64,000 nt of DNA from an uncultured Clostridia bacterium (GTDB lineage: Bacteria; Bacillota; Clostridia; Oscillospirales; Ruminococcaceae), in NCBI GenBank assembly GCA_947177735.1, contig CAMWVP010000002.1:1-64000 (forward strand). The letters are read 5' to 3'. Below are positions 51,026-61,617 of the stretch, in pieces; positions within the stretch are counted from its first letter, which is position 1, and every line of letters begins with the position of its first letter. The notes under the pieces are model-generated. The model was given only the letters and a program-made list of their open reading frames with translations, did no database searches and was not told the DNA's origin. The position numbers and the translations under genes are program-made.

Positions 51026-51703
51026 GTGAATAAAAAGAGCGTTTACATTATAGCGTCGGTGTTCGTGTTTTCGGTGCTGGTCGATCTGATAGACGCCGTT
51101 GTGCAGCCGAATTACTTTGTTAAAATCCCGATCAAGATATTTTTCTTCTTAGCCTTGCCCGTTATCTTTTTTATTGTAAACAAAAAAGAATTCAAGGAAT
51201 TCAAAAAATTATTCGTATTCAAGAAAAGCGGGATATTAAAGTCACTGCTCCTCGGAGCGGCGGTTTACGCGGTAATAATGTCGGCGTTTTTTTTACTGAG
51301 GGATATAATAGACTTTTCAAGGGTAACGTCAAGTCTTACGAACGGCATGGGGATCACCGCGGACAATTTTATTTACGTGTCGCTGTATATTTCCCTGATG
51401 AATTCGTTTCTGGAGGAATTCTTTTTCAGAGGCTACGGCTTTATCACCCTGAAAAAATACACGAACAGAAAGTTCGCGTATATATTCAGCTCGGGAATAT
51501 TCGCGGTATATCATATCGGAATGCTTATAGGAATGTTCGGCATAGGGGCTTTATTGCTGCTGCTTTTCGGACTTATCGCCGGGGGCTGTATATTTAACTA
51601 TCTGAACGAAACAAACGAAAATATCTATTCGTCGTGGTTTGTACATATGTTCGCGAATTTTGCTATCAATACCGTCGGGCTCATCCTGTTCAACGGTGTT
51701 TGA
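51026..51703 (+). CDS. CPBP-family intramembrane metalloprotease
   Basis: NSFLEEFFFRGYGF (EExxxR motif); IFAVYHIGM; polytopic. Confidence 0.85.
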   Translation: MNKKSVYIIASVFVFSVLVDLIDAVVQPNYFVKIPIKIFFFLALPVIFFIVNKKEFKEFKKLFVFKKSGILKSLLLGAAVYAVIMSAFFLLRDIIDFSRVTSSLTNGMGITADNFIYVSLYISLMNSFLEEFFFRGYGFITLKKYTNRKFAYIFSSGIFAVYHIGMLIGMFGIGALLLLLFGLIAGGCIFNYLNETNENIYSSWFVHMFANFAINTVGLILFNGV

Positions 51704-51720
51704 TCCGGTTATGTACACTC

Positions 51721-51829
51721 TATTGCTCCCCAAAATAAATATTGCCATATTTTACACTTATTTCCGGCGTTTTAACCGCCCCCGGCGGGGCAAACGCCGG
51801 AAAACTTGGTAAATTTTTATTGGAACATA
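51721..51829. repeat. MITE-like repeat, family D copy 2
   Basis: TATTGCTCCCCAAAATAAATATTGCCATATTTTACACTTATTTCCGGCGTTTT...AAATTTTTATTGGAACAT. Confidence 0.65.
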
Positions 51830-51855
51830 AATATCGATAGAAAATCGAGGGTTTT

Positions 51856-54093
51856 ATTAGCAACAACAGTTTTTACAGGTACGCGCCGTTTATCCAAGAC
51901 TACATCTACCGTAACAAGTGGGAGGAGCTGCGCGATATTCAGGTCGCCGCCGCCGAGATAATCTTCGACACCGAGGACAATCTGCTGCTCACCTCGGGCA
52001 CGGCGAGCGGCAAGACCGAAGCCGCGTTCCTCCCAGTGATAACGCAGCTCTGGGAGAACCCCTCGGGCAGCGTGGGCGCGTTGTATGTCTCGCCGCTCAA
52101 GGCGCTGATTAACGACCAGTTCGAGCGGCTTGAAGAGCTGCTCGAGGAGGGGGATATCCCCGTCACTAAATGGCACGGCGACGCTTCTCCCTCCGCGAAA
52201 AAGAAGCTCGTGAAAAATCCGCGCGGCATTATGCAGACCACCCCCGAGAGCCTGGAGAGCCTGCTTATGCGCAACAGCTCCAACTCCTACCGTCTGTTCT
52301 CCGACCTGCGGTTCGTGATAATCGACGAGGTTCATTACTTTATGGATAACGACCGCGGCTTGCAGCTCCTGTCGATACTGGAGCGGCTTCAGCGGCTCAT
52401 CGGATTCATTCCGCGCAGGATAGGACTTTCCGCGACGCTGGGCGACTGCACCAACGCCGAAAAATGGCTTTGTATGGGAACGAATGCGCCCTGCAACACT
52501 CCCAAAGTTCACGATAAGAACCGCAAGGTGCGGCTGTCGGTACGGTTCTTCCCGCTCGCCGAAAAAATACCCAACTCGGACAGTAAGACCCTGCTCGAGC
52601 ATTATTACGAGCACCTGTACGAAAGCACGCACGCCAAGCGCTGCATACTCTTCTCAAACAGCAAAGGCGAGGTCGAGGAGAACATCGCGCATATGAAGCG
52701 TCTTTCCGAGAAAAACCACGGCAACGACTGCTACCTCGTTCACCACGCGAATATCTCACCCGCGCTGCGCGAATTCGCTGAAAAGCGTATGAAATCGGGC
52801 GAGCTGCCCGTATGCACGGGTGCGACGGTAACGCTCGAGCTCGGTATCGACCTCGGACATCTCGAGCGCATAGTGCAGACGGGCTGTCCGCTCACGGTCT
52901 CGGGGCTCGTTCAGCGTCTCGGACGCACGGGGCGGCGCGGCGACGCTGTCGGCGAGATGAGGTTCGCGTTCCGATGGGATATGAGCCTGCCGCCGAACAC
53001 GTTCTACAAGGAGATCAACTGGGATATCGTGATGTGCGCGGCGATGATACTTCTGTACACGCGCGAAAAATGGGTCGAGCCTATGTACCTCCCGAAGCTG
53101 CCGTACAGTCTGTTATACCACCAAACTATGTCGATACTTGCGGCAAGCGGCTCGGTTCAGCCAAAGGAGCTTGCACGGCAGGTGCTCACGCTGGCGGTTT
53201 TCCGATACGTTTCCAAAGAGGACTACCTGCTCTTACTGCGCCATATGCTGGAAAACGGTCATCTTGAACGCGGCGAGGACGGCTTGATGATCGGCGAAAA
53301 AGGCGAGGCTGCCGTGAATAATTACGAATTTCTGGCGGTGTTTTCCGTGCCCGTCGAGTACACGGTGCGGACAAGCTCGGGCAATGGCGCGTCGGCGGAG
53401 ATAATCGGCACGGTGCAGAACCCGTTCCCGCCCAAATCGCAGTTTGCGCTCGCGGGGCAGGCATGGGAGGTCACGGAGCTCGACAAGAAGCAGACCACCA
53501 TCTACGTAAAAAAAATCGAAGGCATCTCCGCGAATATGTGGACGGACACGGGTAACGAGTACGTTCACACTAAAGTGATGAAGAAGATACTGGAGGTTCT
53601 GCGCAGCGACGAGCAGTACGCGTTCCTCGACGAAAGCGCTCGCAAGCGCCTTGACGATATCCGCAGACTGTGCCGAAACGCGACCATGAGCAGTGAGATT
53701 GAAAATGGCAAGGAACTGCTCGGCGGCACCGTGGCGGTCGGAGAAAGGATCGTGATACCGCTCTCCGAGACGGTATTCGCAGTGTTTCCGTTCCTTGGGA
53801 CGCGCGGCACAATGGCGCTGCTGTACGCCCTCCGAGAGCGCGAATTTCAGGCGAATGTGTGGCTTCAACGGTACATTCCCGTGTGCATTGAGGTTCAGAC
53901 CGATATGGGCAGGGAGGCGTTGATAGCCGCGCTGAACGAGATAAAGGAAAACGGCGCTGATAAGTATTCGTTCCGTATTCCCGAAAACTGCGAGATAGCG
54001 GGAAAATTCAACGACTATATACCGCGGACGCTGCTCACAAAGCAGTATATCGAGGACTATCTCGACACCGACGAGCTGCGGTATATGGAATAA
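51856..54093 (+). CDS. DEAD/DEAH box helicase (BrxHI/Lhr-like), probable ATT start
   Basis: in-frame upstream extension (ATT)SNNSFYRYAPFIQDYIYRNKWEELRDIQVAAAEIIFDTEDNLLLTSGTASGKTEAAFLP carries Walker A; FVIIDEVHYF; QRLGRTGRRGD. Confidence 0.85.
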   Translation: MSNNSFYRYAPFIQDYIYRNKWEELRDIQVAAAEIIFDTEDNLLLTSGTASGKTEAAFLPVITQLWENPSGSVGALYVSPLKALINDQFERLEELLEEGDIPVTKWHGDASPSAKKKLVKNPRGIMQTTPESLESLLMRNSSNSYRLFSDLRFVIIDEVHYFMDNDRGLQLLSILERLQRLIGFIPRRIGLSATLGDCTNAEKWLCMGTNAPCNTPKVHDKNRKVRLSVRFFPLAEKIPNSDSKTLLEHYYEHLYESTHAKRCILFSNSKGEVEENIAHMKRLSEKNHGNDCYLVHHANISPALREFAEKRMKSGELPVCTGATVTLELGIDLGHLERIVQTGCPLTVSGLVQRLGRTGRRGDAVGEMRFAFRWDMSLPPNTFYKEINWDIVMCAAMILLYTREKWVEPMYLPKLPYSLLYHQTMSILAASGSVQPKELARQVLTLAVFRYVSKEDYLLLLRHMLENGHLERGEDGLMIGEKGEAAVNNYEFLAVFSVPVEYTVRTSSGNGASAEIIGTVQNPFPPKSQFALAGQAWEVTELDKKQTTIYVKKIEGISANMWTDTGNEYVHTKVMKKILEVLRSDEQYAFLDESARKRLDDIRRLCRNATMSSEIENGKELLGGTVAVGERIVIPLSETVFAVFPFLGTRGTMALLYALREREFQANVWLQRYIPVCIEVQTDMGREALIAALNEIKENGADKYSFRIPENCEIAGKFNDYIPRTLLTKQYIEDYLDTDELRYME

Positions 54094-54149
54094 AGATATC
54101 ACCCGATTGACCAACGATTAAACGGCGTTTTCCGCACGGCGGATAATGC

Positions 54150-54212
54150 GCAGGCTCTTAATAGCGGTTTTCCGTGCCGACGGCGCGAAAACCGCTATTA
54201 ACTTTTTTTGCA
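54150..54212 (+). terminator. terminator downstream of helicase
   Basis: TTAATAGCGGTTTTCcgtgccgacggcgcGAAAACCGCTATTAACTTTTTTT. Confidence 0.75.
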
Positions 54213-54255
54213 CGATGTTAATTAAAGTAAATTTTTTCGGGGGTCTTCACAAAAA

Positions 54256-54295
54256 CGGTCAACGGGTTTATAATATAATTGACCGATACGGACAA
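54256..54295 (+). promoter_or_regulatory. putative TetR operator overlapping tetR promoter
   Basis: TTGACCG-ATA-CGGACAA palindrome (54279-54295) plus inverted half-site CGGTCAA (54256-54262) flanking -10 TATAAT. Confidence 0.7.
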
Positions 54296-54319
54296 CAGCA
54301 TTTTGAAAATAGGTGAAGT

Positions 54320-54937
54320 ATGAACGAGAAATTCTATTCGCTGCCAGTGGAAAAGCAGCAGAAAATAATCAACGCGGGCTTTCGTGTGTTTTCGCAGAAC
54401 TCCTACAAGAAAAGCCCTATGAACGAGATCGCCGACTGCGCGGGAATAAGCAAGTCGCTGCTGTTCCACTATTTTCACAACAAGCGCGAGCTGTATCTTT
54501 TCCTATGGGATAAAGCCTGCAAAATAACTATGGAGTATCTTACCGAATACGGCTGTTATGAGCCGACCGACCTTTTCGAGATGATGGAGCGCGGTATGCG
54601 GGCGAAGATACGCATGATGACTAAATACCGAAGCATGACCGCGTTTGTGATCAAGGCGTTTTACGAGAAGGATCCCGAGGTCAATTCGGCAATACACGAC
54701 AGCTATCAGAAATATTTTGAAATTAAAGCACAGGACGCGTTAGCGCGTGTCGATCCGAGCGATTTTGTCGAGGGATTTGATCTCAACATGATGTACCGCG
54801 AAATGTATCTTGCTTCCGAGGGTTATCTCTGGGAGATAATCCAATTTGACGGAGAGCTTGATGTACAGAAACTTGAAAAGGATTTCGAGGATATGCTGAA
54901 ATTCTGGAAGAAAATTTATTTGAAAAAGGGGGAGTGA
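54320..54937 (+). CDS. TetR family transcriptional regulator
   Basis: KIINAGFRVFSQNSYKKSPMNEIADCAGISKSLLFHYFHNKRELYLFLW. Confidence 0.92.
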   Translation: MNEKFYSLPVEKQQKIINAGFRVFSQNSYKKSPMNEIADCAGISKSLLFHYFHNKRELYLFLWDKACKITMEYLTEYGCYEPTDLFEMMERGMRAKIRMMTKYRSMTAFVIKAFYEKDPEVNSAIHDSYQKYFEIKAQDALARVDPSDFVEGFDLNMMYREMYLASEGYLWEIIQFDGELDVQKLEKDFEDMLKFWKKIYLKKGE

Positions 54938-54939
54938 AA

Positions 54940-55818
54940 ATGAACGCTGTTGAAACGGTATCGCTGACGAAATTTTACGGACAGTCAAGAGGAATAAACG
55001 AGATTCATCTGACGGTAGACGAGGGTGACTTTTTCGGGTTTATCGGTCCGAACGGCGCGGGAAAAAGCACCACTATCCGAATACTTACGGGTCTTATTTT
55101 CCAAACAAGCGGAACGGCGAAAATCTTCGGCAAGGATGTCGGCAAACCGGACGTTCTCGCCGATATAGGCTATATGCCCTCCGAAGCAAACTTCTATCAT
55201 GGAATGAAAGTGCGCGAAGTCATAAAATATTCCGCGGAATTGAGGAAACAGGATTGTGCGAAAGAAGCCGCGTCGCTCTGCGAAAGACTGGAGCTGGACG
55301 TGAATAAAAAAATATCCGAGCTTTCGCTCGGAAACCGCAAAAAGGTTTCGATCGTTTGCGCTCTCCAGCATAAACCGCGGCTGTGTATTCTTGACGAGCC
55401 GACAAGCGGTCTCGATCCGCTTATGCAGCGCGAATTTTACGCGATCTTAGAGGAACGCAATTCCGAGGGCGCAACGATATTTTTGTCCTCGCATATTCTT
55501 TCCGAGATACAGAAATACTGCAAACGCGCCGCCGTTATCCGTGAGGGACGGCTGTTGGTTTGTGACCGTGTGGAAAATCTCGTACATACCAACGCGAAAA
55601 AGGTCACGCTGTCAGGAATTTCCGAGCCGCCAAGGCTAATCGGAACAGGCAATGTTGAACACGACGGCAATACCGTTAAATTCCTGTACAGCGGTGAGCC
55701 TCGCGAACTGCTAAACGTTCTAGCACCGTTGCCGATAACCGATGTAAGCATTACCGAACCTGATCTGGAGGAAATTTTTATGCACTATTATAAGGAGGAT
55801 AACCGTGACAATTTTTAA
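54940..55818 (+). CDS. ABC transporter ATP-binding protein
   Basis: GFIGPNGAGKSTTIRILTGLIFQTSG; LSLGNRKKVSIVCALQHKPRLCILDEPTSGLDPL. Confidence 0.95.
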   Translation: MNAVETVSLTKFYGQSRGINEIHLTVDEGDFFGFIGPNGAGKSTTIRILTGLIFQTSGTAKIFGKDVGKPDVLADIGYMPSEANFYHGMKVREVIKYSAELRKQDCAKEAASLCERLELDVNKKISELSLGNRKKVSIVCALQHKPRLCILDEPTSGLDPLMQREFYAILEERNSEGATIFLSSHILSEIQKYCKRAAVIREGRLLVCDRVENLVHTNAKKVTLSGISEPPRLIGTGNVEHDGNTVKFLYSGEPRELLNVLAPLPITDVSITEPDLEEIFMHYYKEDNRDNF

Positions 55819-56590
55819 GCATGAAATACGGCAAGGGCGCAATTCGCTCATTATATGGACGGCGGTAATCGCGTTTATGCTGGGAGTTTGTATTCTGATT
55901 TACCCCGAAATGTCCAAGCAGATGGACGGCATAAGCGAGGCGTTCGCGAATATGGGTGGATTTTCCGCGGCATTCGGAATGGACAAGATAAACTTCGGAG
56001 AGTTTATCGGTTTTTTTGGAGTGGAGTGCGGGAACGTTCTAGGATTGGGCGGAGCATTCTTTGCGGCGCTTACAGGAATTTCGGCACTCTCCAAAGAGGA
56101 ACGCGAGCACACCGCCGAATTTTTGCTGACCCACCCCGTAAGCAGACAAGCTGTTGTTGCGCAAAAGCTCATTTCCGTGGTCGTGCAGATAATTATTTTG
56201 AACGCGGCGGCTATCGGCATTACCGTATTATCGACAATAATGATCGGCGAGTCACCCGATACCAAGCCGCTTGCGCTGACATTCGCGGCGTACCTCATAA
56301 TGCAGATCGAGATAGCCGCGATCTGCTTCGGAATATCCGCGTTTATTGGCAGAGGCGGTCTTGGTTTAGGGCTCGGACTTGCGGCGGCGTTTTATTTTCT
56401 GAATATCATCGCGAACCTTACCGAAAGCGCGGAATTTCTGAAATACATAACTCCGTTCGGCTACACCGATAGCGCGGGTATTATTGCTGATGAACGTATT
56501 GAAGTTAAGTACCTCGCGGTTGGCACGGTCATTACCGCTGTAGGGATATGCACGGCGTTCTGGAAGTATCGGCGGAAGGATATTTCGTAA
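55805..56590 (+). CDS. ABC transporter permease (ABC-2 type)
   Basis: polytopic; ISALSKEEREHTAEFLLTHPVSRQAVVAQKLISV. Confidence 0.9.
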   Translation: MTIFKHEIRQGRNSLIIWTAVIAFMLGVCILIYPEMSKQMDGISEAFANMGGFSAAFGMDKINFGEFIGFFGVECGNVLGLGGAFFAALTGISALSKEEREHTAEFLLTHPVSRQAVVAQKLISVVVQIIILNAAAIGITVLSTIMIGESPDTKPLALTFAAYLIMQIEIAAICFGISAFIGRGGLGLGLGLAAAFYFLNIIANLTESAEFLKYITPFGYTDSAGIIADERIEVKYLAVGTVITAVGICTAFWKYRRKDIS

Positions 56591-56681
56591 CGCAAAGCAC
56601 ACGACGACTCCGGCGCGACAACAAACAAATATAATCTCTGTAACCGCCGTTTTATCGGCTTTTCTCCGCACGGATATCGCC

Positions 56682-56720
56682 AAAAAAAAATTGCCGCTGT
56701 ACTTGCGTACAGCGGCAAAG
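56682..56720 (-). terminator. tuf terminator
   Basis: minus strand TTTGCCGCTGTACGCAAGTACAGCGGCAATTTTTTTTT. Confidence 0.88.
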
Positions 56721-56736
56721 CTTTATAAGCGGTAAA

Positions 56737-57972
56737 TTACTCAGCGATCTTGGTAACAACGCCGGAGCCAACGGTACGACCGCCCTCGCGGATAGCGAAG
56801 CGGAGACCCTCCTCGATTGCGATAGGAGTGATAAGCTCAACGTCCATTACAACGTTATCGCCGGGCATGCACATTTCCTTATCAGCAGGAAGAGTGATTA
56901 CGCCGGTAACGTCGGTAGTTCTAAAGAAGAACTGCGGACGATAGTTGGAAACGAACGGAGTATGACGACCGCCCTCTTCCTTCTTAAGAACGTAAACCTG
57001 ACCGCTGAACTTGGTGTGCGGGTGGATAGAACCGGGCTTGCAGAGAACCTGACCACGCTCGATCTGATCACGGGTGATACCACGGAGCAGTGCGCCGATG
57101 TTGTAGCCTGCAACAGCCTCGTCAAGGGTCTTTCTGAACATCTCAAGACCTGTAACAACAGTGCTCTTGGGCTCGTCAACCAGACCGGTGATCTCAACGG
57201 TATCATTAACCTTAACTACGCCACGCTCTACACGACCGGTAGCAACGGTACCACGACCGGTGATGGTCATAGTATCCTCTACGGGCATCAGGAAGGGCTT
57301 AGCCTCGTCTCTCTCAGGAGCGGGGATGTAGGAGTCGATTGCCTCCATCAGCTTCTTGATGCAAGCGTACTCGGGAGCCTCGGGATCCTTGGAATCGGAA
57401 TCCAGAGCAACCTTTGCGGAGCCGCGGATGATCGGGATATCGTCTCCGGGGAAGCCGTTCTTGGACAGCTCGCCGCGGATATCCATATCAACGAGCTCGA
57501 GCATCTCGTCGGGATCGTTGTACTCGCCGGTAGCGGGATCGTACTCGCCTGCGTCGTCGCACTTGTTGATAAATACAACCATTGCGGGAACGCCAACCTG
57601 ACGAGCGAGCAGAATGTGCTCCTTGGTCTGAGCCATAGGACCGTCGGTACCCGCAACAACGAGTACAGCGCCGTCCATCTGAGCCGCACCGGTGATCATG
57701 TTCTTGATATAGTCGGCGTGGCCGGGGCAGTCAACGTGAGCGTAGTGACGATTGTCGGTCTCATACTCAACGTGAGCGGTATTGATCGTGATACCGCGCT
57801 CTCTCTCCTCGGGAGCCTTATCGATCATATCATAAGCCTCAAACTTAGCCTGACCCTTGAGCGCGAGCCACTTGGTGATAGCAGCGGTCAGAGTGGTCTT
57901 ACCGTGGTCAACGTGACCGATAGTACCGATGTTTACATGCGGTTTGCTGGAGTTATATTTTTCCTTAGCCAT
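56737..57972 (-). CDS. tuf: elongation factor Tu
   Basis: [36 protein letters not shown]. Confidence 0.98.
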   Translation of the reverse strand: MAKEKYNSSKPHVNIGTIGHVDHGKTTLTAAITKWLALKGQAKFEAYDMIDKAPEERERGITINTAHVEYETDNRHYAHVDCPGHADYIKNMITGAAQMDGAVLVVAGTDGPMAQTKEHILLARQVGVPAMVVFINKCDDAGEYDPATGEYNDPDEMLELVDMDIRGELSKNGFPGDDIPIIRGSAKVALDSDSKDPEAPEYACIKKLMEAIDSYIPAPERDEAKPFLMPVEDTMTITGRGTVATGRVERGVVKVNDTVEITGLVDEPKSTVVTGLEMFRKTLDEAVAGYNIGALLRGITRDQIERGQVLCKPGSIHPHTKFSGQVYVLKKEEGGRHTPFVSNYRPQFFFRTTDVTGVITLPADKEMCMPGDNVVMDVELITPIAIEEGLRFAIREGGRTVGSGVVTKIAE

Positions 57973-58157
57973 TGGTATTTCCTCCTTGTAATAGGCATTC
58001 GGGCTTTACACCCGTAATAGGTTTACAGTAATATTTTACCATTATTTACGGAAAAAATCAAGTAGTTTTCTTAATATTCCACAAATAATTTAAACAGTTG
58101 ATGAAAATCAATCGTTCTGCTTTCGCAGCGTAAGCCGCGTCAACTTATCAGAGAAGA

Positions 58158-60245
58158 TCAATCATTCTGCTTACGCTTAGACATAATGCCCTCTGCGATG
58201 TTCTTGGGAACCTCGATATAGCTGTGCGGCTCCATAACGTACTGACCGCGTCCCTGAGTCTTGGAGCGGAGGTCGTTGGAGTAGCCGAACATCTCGGACA
58301 GCGGAACGAGAGCGGTGATCTGCTCCGTACCGAAGCGGGATTCCTGACCCTGAATCTGTCCGCGGCGCGATGTGAGGTCGCCGATGACCGTACCGGTGTA
58401 ATCCGACGGGCAAACGACTACGACCTTCATTATCGGCTCGAGGATTATCGAGCTTGCCTTCTTGAGCGCTTCCTTGATAGCCATAGAGCCCGCGATCTTA
58501 AACGCCATTTCGGACGAGTCTACCTCGTGGTAAGAACCGTCGTACAGCGAGACCTTAAGGTCGACAACGGGGTAGCCCGCGAGAACGCCGGCATTCAGCG
58601 CGCCCTGGATACCCGCGTCAACAGCGGGGATAAACTCCTTCGGAATAGCGCCGCCGACTACGTCATTGCTGAACTCGTAGCCCTTGCCGCTCTCGTTCGG
58701 CTCTACGCGGATCTTTACGTGACCGTACTGACCCGAACCGCCCGACTGACGCTTATACTTCATATCAACGTCGGCGTTGCCCGTGATAGTCTCCTTATAG
58801 GCAACCTGAGGTGCGCCGACATTAGCCTCAACCTTGAACTCACGCAGCAGTCTGTCTACGATGATCTCGAGGTGAAGCTCGCCCATACCCGCGATGATCG
58901 TCTGACCTGTCTCCTGGTTTGTCCAGGTCTTGAAGGTCGGATCCTCTTCCGCAAGCTTTGCGAGACCGATAGCCATTTTCTCCTGACCCGCCTTGGTCTT
59001 GGGCTCGATAGCCAGATCGATAACGGGCTCGGGGAAGTCCATGGACTCGAGGATTATCGGGTGAGCGGGATCGCAGAACGTATCACCGGTAGTAGTGTAC
59101 TTGGTACCTACAACCGCCGCGATATCTCCGCACGGACAAGCTTCGATGTCCTGTCTGTGGTTGGAGTGCATCTGCAAGATACGACCCATACGCTCGTTCT
59201 TGTCCTTGGTGGAGTTGAGAACGCTTGTACCCGCCTCAACATAGCCGGAGTAAACTCTGAAGAAGCAGAGCTTACCAACGAACGGATCGGTAGCGATCTT
59301 GAACGCAAGCGCGGAGAACGGCTCCTTATCGCCGGGATGACGCTCCTCCTCGTCGCCCGTTTCGGGGTTGGTACCCTTGATAGCGGGGATATCGAAAGGC
59401 GACGGCATAAAGTCAACGATAGCGTCGAGCAGCTTCTGTACGCCCTTGTTTCTGTAAGAAGTACCGCAGGTAACGGGAACGAACTTATTGTCGATCGTGC
59501 CCTTGCGGATAGCCTTCTTTATCTCCTCGGCGGTGAAATCCGCGCCCTCGTTCTCGAGGTAACGCTCCATGAGGTCGTCGTCGAGCTCGGCTACTTTCTC
59601 AAGCAGGTTTGCTCTGTACTCTTCGGCCTTATCCTTCATATCCGCGGGAATCTCCTCGACACGCATATCCTTGCCGAGGTCGTCATAGTAGATATCGGCA
59701 TTCATCTCGATAAGGTCGATGATGCCCTTGAAGTCCTGCTCAGCGCCTATGGGGAGCTGGATCGGAACAGCGTTGCACTTCAGTCTGTCGTGCATCATAT
59801 CCACTACGTTATAAAAGTTCGCGCCCATAATGTCCATCTTATTTACATAAGCCATTCTGGGAACGTGATAATTGTCCGCCTGACGCCAAACTGTTTCGGA
59901 CTGCGGCTCAACGCCGCCCTTTGCACAAAATACAGTGACAGAGCCGTCAAGCACTCTCAGAGAACGCTGAACCTCGACTGTGAAGTCAACGTGTCCGGGA
60001 GTATCGATAATATTGATACGGTGTTCTTTCCAGAACGCGGTGGTAGCGGCGGAGGTGATTGTGATGCCTCTCTCCTTTTCCTGATCCATCCAGTCCATCG
60101 TGGAAGCGCCCTCGTGCGTCTCACCCATCTTGTAGTTGACGCCCGTATAGAACAGGATACGCTCGGTGGTGGTGGTCTTACCCGCGTCGATATGAGCCAT
60201 GATACCAATATTACGTGTCATTTCAAGAGAAACGTCTCTTTTCAT
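58158..60245 (-). CDS. fusA: elongation factor G
   Basis: [59 protein letters not shown]. Confidence 0.98.
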   Translation of the reverse strand: MKRDVSLEMTRNIGIMAHIDAGKTTTTERILFYTGVNYKMGETHEGASTMDWMDQEKERGITITSAATTAFWKEHRINIIDTPGHVDFTVEVQRSLRVLDGSVTVFCAKGGVEPQSETVWRQADNYHVPRMAYVNKMDIMGANFYNVVDMMHDRLKCNAVPIQLPIGAEQDFKGIIDLIEMNADIYYDDLGKDMRVEEIPADMKDKAEEYRANLLEKVAELDDDLMERYLENEGADFTAEEIKKAIRKGTIDNKFVPVTCGTSYRNKGVQKLLDAIVDFMPSPFDIPAIKGTNPETGDEEERHPGDKEPFSALAFKIATDPFVGKLCFFRVYSGYVEAGTSVLNSTKDKNERMGRILQMHSNHRQDIEACPCGDIAAVVGTKYTTTGDTFCDPAHPIILESMDFPEPVIDLAIEPKTKAGQEKMAIGLAKLAEEDPTFKTWTNQETGQTIIAGMGELHLEIIVDRLLREFKVEANVGAPQVAYKETITGNADVDMKYKRQSGGSGQYGHVKIRVEPNESGKGYEFSNDVVGGAIPKEFIPAVDAGIQGALNAGVLAGYPVVDLKVSLYDGSYHEVDSSEMAFKIAGSMAIKEALKKASSIILEPIMKVVVVCPSDYTGTVIGDLTSRRGQIQGQESRFGTEQITALVPLSEMFGYSNDLRSKTQGRGQYVMEPHSYIEVPKNIAEGIMSKRKQND

Positions 60246-60367
60246 AAATTCCTCCGTAATACTACTTGATAGCCCAAAGAATTAAACGCCGCAAAGTTTT
60301 TGGCAATAAAAGCATTCGCGTTGCACAAAAGTCTGCATTATTCAATTGGGCTAAACGGCGTTTAATT

Positions 60368-60838
60368 TTACCACTTAAAGTGAGCAAAAGCCTTATTAGC
60401 TTCAGCCATCTTATGTGTATCGTCACGCTTCTTGCAAGCTCCGCCCTGATTGTTCAGCGCGTCGCAAATCTCGTTTGCAAGTCTTTCTTTCATCGTCTTT
60501 TCGCTTCTCTGACGGCTGTAGTTGGTTATCCAACGCAGACCGAGAGTGCGGCGTCTTTCGGGGCGAACCTCCATAGGAACCTGGTAGGTCGCACCGCCGA
60601 CACGTCTTGCCTTGACCTCGAGCTGGGGCATAATGTTCTCCATTGCCTCCTCGAAAGCCTCAAGCGGCTCCTTGCCGGTCTTTTCGGCAACGATCTCAAA
60701 CGCGCCGTAAACGATCTTCTGGGCTACGCCCTTCTTTCCGTCAAGCATGATATTGTTGATAAGTCTTGTTACCAACTCCGAACCGTAAAGCGGATCCGGC
60801 AGAACCTCACGCTTGGGGACATTACCTCTTCTTGGCAC
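60368..60838 (-). CDS. rpsG: 30S ribosomal protein S7 (GTG start)
   Basis: [47 protein letters not shown]. Confidence 0.97.
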   Translation of the reverse strand: MPRRGNVPKREVLPDPLYGSELVTRLINNIMLDGKKGVAQKIVYGAFEIVAEKTGKEPLEAFEEAMENIMPQLEVKARRVGGATYQVPMEVRPERRRTLGLRWITNYSRQRSEKTMKERLANEICDALNNQGGACKKRDDTHKMAEANKAFAHFKW

Positions 60839-60994
60839 TTTAACTTCCCTCCTTACATTATTGCGGGGCATCCGCTGCGGATGATCCCCAATGAAATCAT
60901 AGGTACTCGAAAGCGTTTCACTCCCGCTATCCAAACAAAAGGCAATGCTTTATTGCTAAATAATGCCCGTTTGACAGCTTTACAGGAACTGAAA

Positions 60995-61420
60995 TTAAGC
61001 CTTCTTTCCTGCCTTCGGACGCTTCGCACCGTACTTGGAGCGTCCCTGCATTCTCTTGTCAACGCCCTGAGCGTCGAGGGTTCCTCTTACGATGTGGTAA
61101 CGCACACCGGGGAGGTCCTTAACACGTCCGCCTCTGATGAGTACAACGGAGTGCTCCTGCAGTTTATGTCCGATACCGGGGATATACGCCGTTACCTCGT
61201 AGCCGTTGGAAATCTTAACTCTGGCAACCTTTCTCATAGCGGAGTTAGGCTTCTTGGGAGTCTGAGTTCTAACAGCGGTGCAAACTCCGCGCTTCTGGGG
61301 AGAGTGCTGGTCGATCTGCTCCTTGTGGAGAGTATTCATACCCTTCTGGAGCGCCGGCGCCTTGGATTTCTTGGTGGAAACCTGACGACCCTTACGAACA
61401 AGCTGGTTAAACGTAGGCAC
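60995..61420 (-). CDS. rpsL: 30S ribosomal protein S12
   Basis: [13 protein letters not shown]...[11 protein letters not shown]...[48 protein letters not shown]. Confidence 0.98.
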   Translation of the reverse strand: MPTFNQLVRKGRQVSTKKSKAPALQKGMNTLHKEQIDQHSPQKRGVCTAVRTQTPKKPNSAMRKVARVKISNGYEVTAYIPGIGHKLQEHSVVLIRGGRVKDLPGVRYHIVRGTLDAQGVDKRMQGRSKYGAKRPKAGKKA

Positions 61421-61505
61421 TATTTTTCACCTCTTCCTTAAATATAAAATATTCCGTGTATTATTATTTCCTCCAATAGAAAAATATACTAACACACATT
61501 CATAA

Positions 61506-61534
61506 ATTATATACTAAAAAGCGGCGTTTGTCAA
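61506..61534 (-). promoter_or_regulatory. rpsL operon promoter overlapping terminator arm
   Basis: minus strand TTGACA-N17-TATAAT. Confidence 0.8.
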
Positions 61535-61567
61535 GGTCTTTTTCAAAACTTTGTGACAACCGCCGCT
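61520..61567 (-). terminator. rpoC terminator
   Basis: AGCGGCGGTTGTCA...TGACAAACGCCGCTTTTTA on minus strand. Confidence 0.7.
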
Positions 61568-61617
61568 AAATAGTTACTGTTAAATTGTCTTTTTGTGCAC
61601 TTTAACGAACGTTTTCG

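Noticed and set aside
58224-60269. 681-aa open frame antisense to fusA (and similar long antisense frames at 1430-2686, 5144-6862 and 33516-34415)
   Set aside because: Shadow ORFs caused by codon bias of strongly expressed genes; they lie fully opposite unambiguous fusA, metK, groEL and pyrG.
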